A stretch of DNA of 32,792 bases, taken from contig JAENYQ010000038.1 in NCBI GenBank assembly GCA_016841675.1, forward strand, positions 1-32,792, given 5' to 3'. The stretch's first letter is position 1. Each line of letters opens with the position of its first letter. The notes beneath the pieces were generated by a model. That model had not been told where the DNA came from and made no database searches. It was given only the letters and a program-made list of their open reading frames with translations. The translations under genes and the position numbers were made by a program. Origin of the DNA: Desulfotomaculum sp. GTDB taxonomy: Bacteria; Bacillota; Desulfotomaculia; Desulfotomaculales; Desulfallaceae. Positions 32,451 through 32,792 of the stretch are shown here, piece by piece.

Positions 32451-32767
32451 ACTAATTTATCATCTTAGTTTAAAGTATCAAACCCTCTTCCTTAAATTAT
32501 ATAAATGCAAATATATATAGAATTGGAGAGGCGCCTGCATGTAAAATCAATAAATAACATGATTATTCCCTTTACTGTAGAATCCCGTTTAATGAGAAGA
32601 ACATTTTTCATTGGCAATTTTGCATCAAAGAGGGCAGCTGTCGTCTAAGAACGTTAGCGAAGGATCTAGATTCTTCACTTCGTTCAAAATGACATGACGC
32701 AATACACATACTGAGTTAACGGTATAATCATGTAAAGTAATTAATTGACGGACGGGGGAGTTAGCCC
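32451..32767. other. Spacer with weak hairpin and dispersed-repeat-like sequence
   Basis: TAAACTAA and TTAGTTTA (32448-32455, 32465-32472) form an AT-rich hairpin at the paaK stop. At about 32657-32700 the sequence GGATCTAGATTCTTCACTTC, continuing to AAAATGACATG, resembles a short intergenic repeat seen in many bacterial genomes (from memory). TATAAT at 32723-32728 may be the -10 box of the next gene; no good -35 is seen. Confidence 0.35.
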
Positions 32768-32792
32768 ATGGAAACAGTTAAGAAGGAGCAAA
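32768..32792 (+). CDS. Start of the next gene (partial)
   Basis: ATG 32768 is preceded by GGGGGAG and the frame METVKKEQ is open to the window end. Only eight codons are visible, so no function can be given. Confidence 0.5.

Noticed and set aside
1-32792. CRISPR arrays, tRNA or rRNA genes
   Set aside because: No regularly spaced repeats and no tRNA or rRNA-like sequence were seen when reading through the window.

Overview
The window looks like a piece of the chromosome of a strictly anaerobic, Gram-positive clostridial bacterium, probably Peptococcaceae-like (Pelotomaculum/Desulfotomaculum relatives). The signs are strong AGGAGG ribosome sites, frequent TTG/GTG starts, lipoprotein TRAP binding proteins, a sigma-54 activator, ADP-forming acyl-CoA synthetase and B12 mutases. 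The taxonomic placement is an inference. All complete genes lie on the + strand.

Layout. 1-546: the end of a 2-hydroxyacid-dehydrogenase-like gene and a broken iorB. 547-2372: a promoter/operator, a small membrane ORF, a TetR regulator and a second copy of the promoter/operator. 2373-7872: an operon of enoyl-CoA hydratase, DUF35 zinc-ribbon protein, SCP2-type thiolase, two SDRs and acyl-CoA dehydrogenase, closed by a hairpin at 7911-7947. This is the gene set of the bbs benzylsuccinate beta-oxidation operon (BbsH, A, B, C, D, G) without the CoA-transferase BbsEF. As in BbsCD, one of the two SDRs has lost its catalytic residues. 8132-12122: an AMP-forming and an ADP-forming acyl-CoA synthetase. 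12674-14255: an MFS carrier gene framed by inverted repeats of about 70 bp. 14436-21710: an MmgE/PrpD protein and two glutamate-mutase-like adenosylcobalamin mutases (S+E pairs) around a GlmL-type reactivase. 21872-26667: a TAXI-type TRAP transporter split by a second TetR gene and a decayed copy of its binding protein. 26668-27614: a third promoter/operator followed by scrambled fragments of the first operon. 27615-29110: an orphan DctP and a short inverted-repeat element. 29330-32450: a PAS/sigma-54 activator, two palindromic sites, a consensus sigma-54 promoter and a PaaK-type ligase. The next gene begins at 32768.

How the genes may work together. The transporters bring in organic acids, probably di- or aromatic carboxylates. 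CoA ligases activate them, and the bbs-like module dehydrogenates, hydrates, oxidises and thiolytically cleaves an alpha-branched dicarboxylyl-CoA. The most unusual part is the mutase block. Both E subunits keep two substrate-carboxylate arginines of glutamate mutase (R100, R149) but have replaced Arg66 and the amino-binding Glu171, and no methylaspartase is present. They probably rearrange non-amino dicarboxylic acids, for instance a glutarate/methylsuccinate or 3-phenylglutarate/benzylsuccinate type interconversion. That would be a B12 route into bbs-like oxidation, and it is a hypothesis.

The intergenic regions hold many decayed duplicates (thiolase end, MFS end, ligase start, TAXI binding protein, PaaK end), so the region has been repeatedly duplicated and rearranged. 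No tRNA, rRNA, CRISPR array or riboswitch was recognised.
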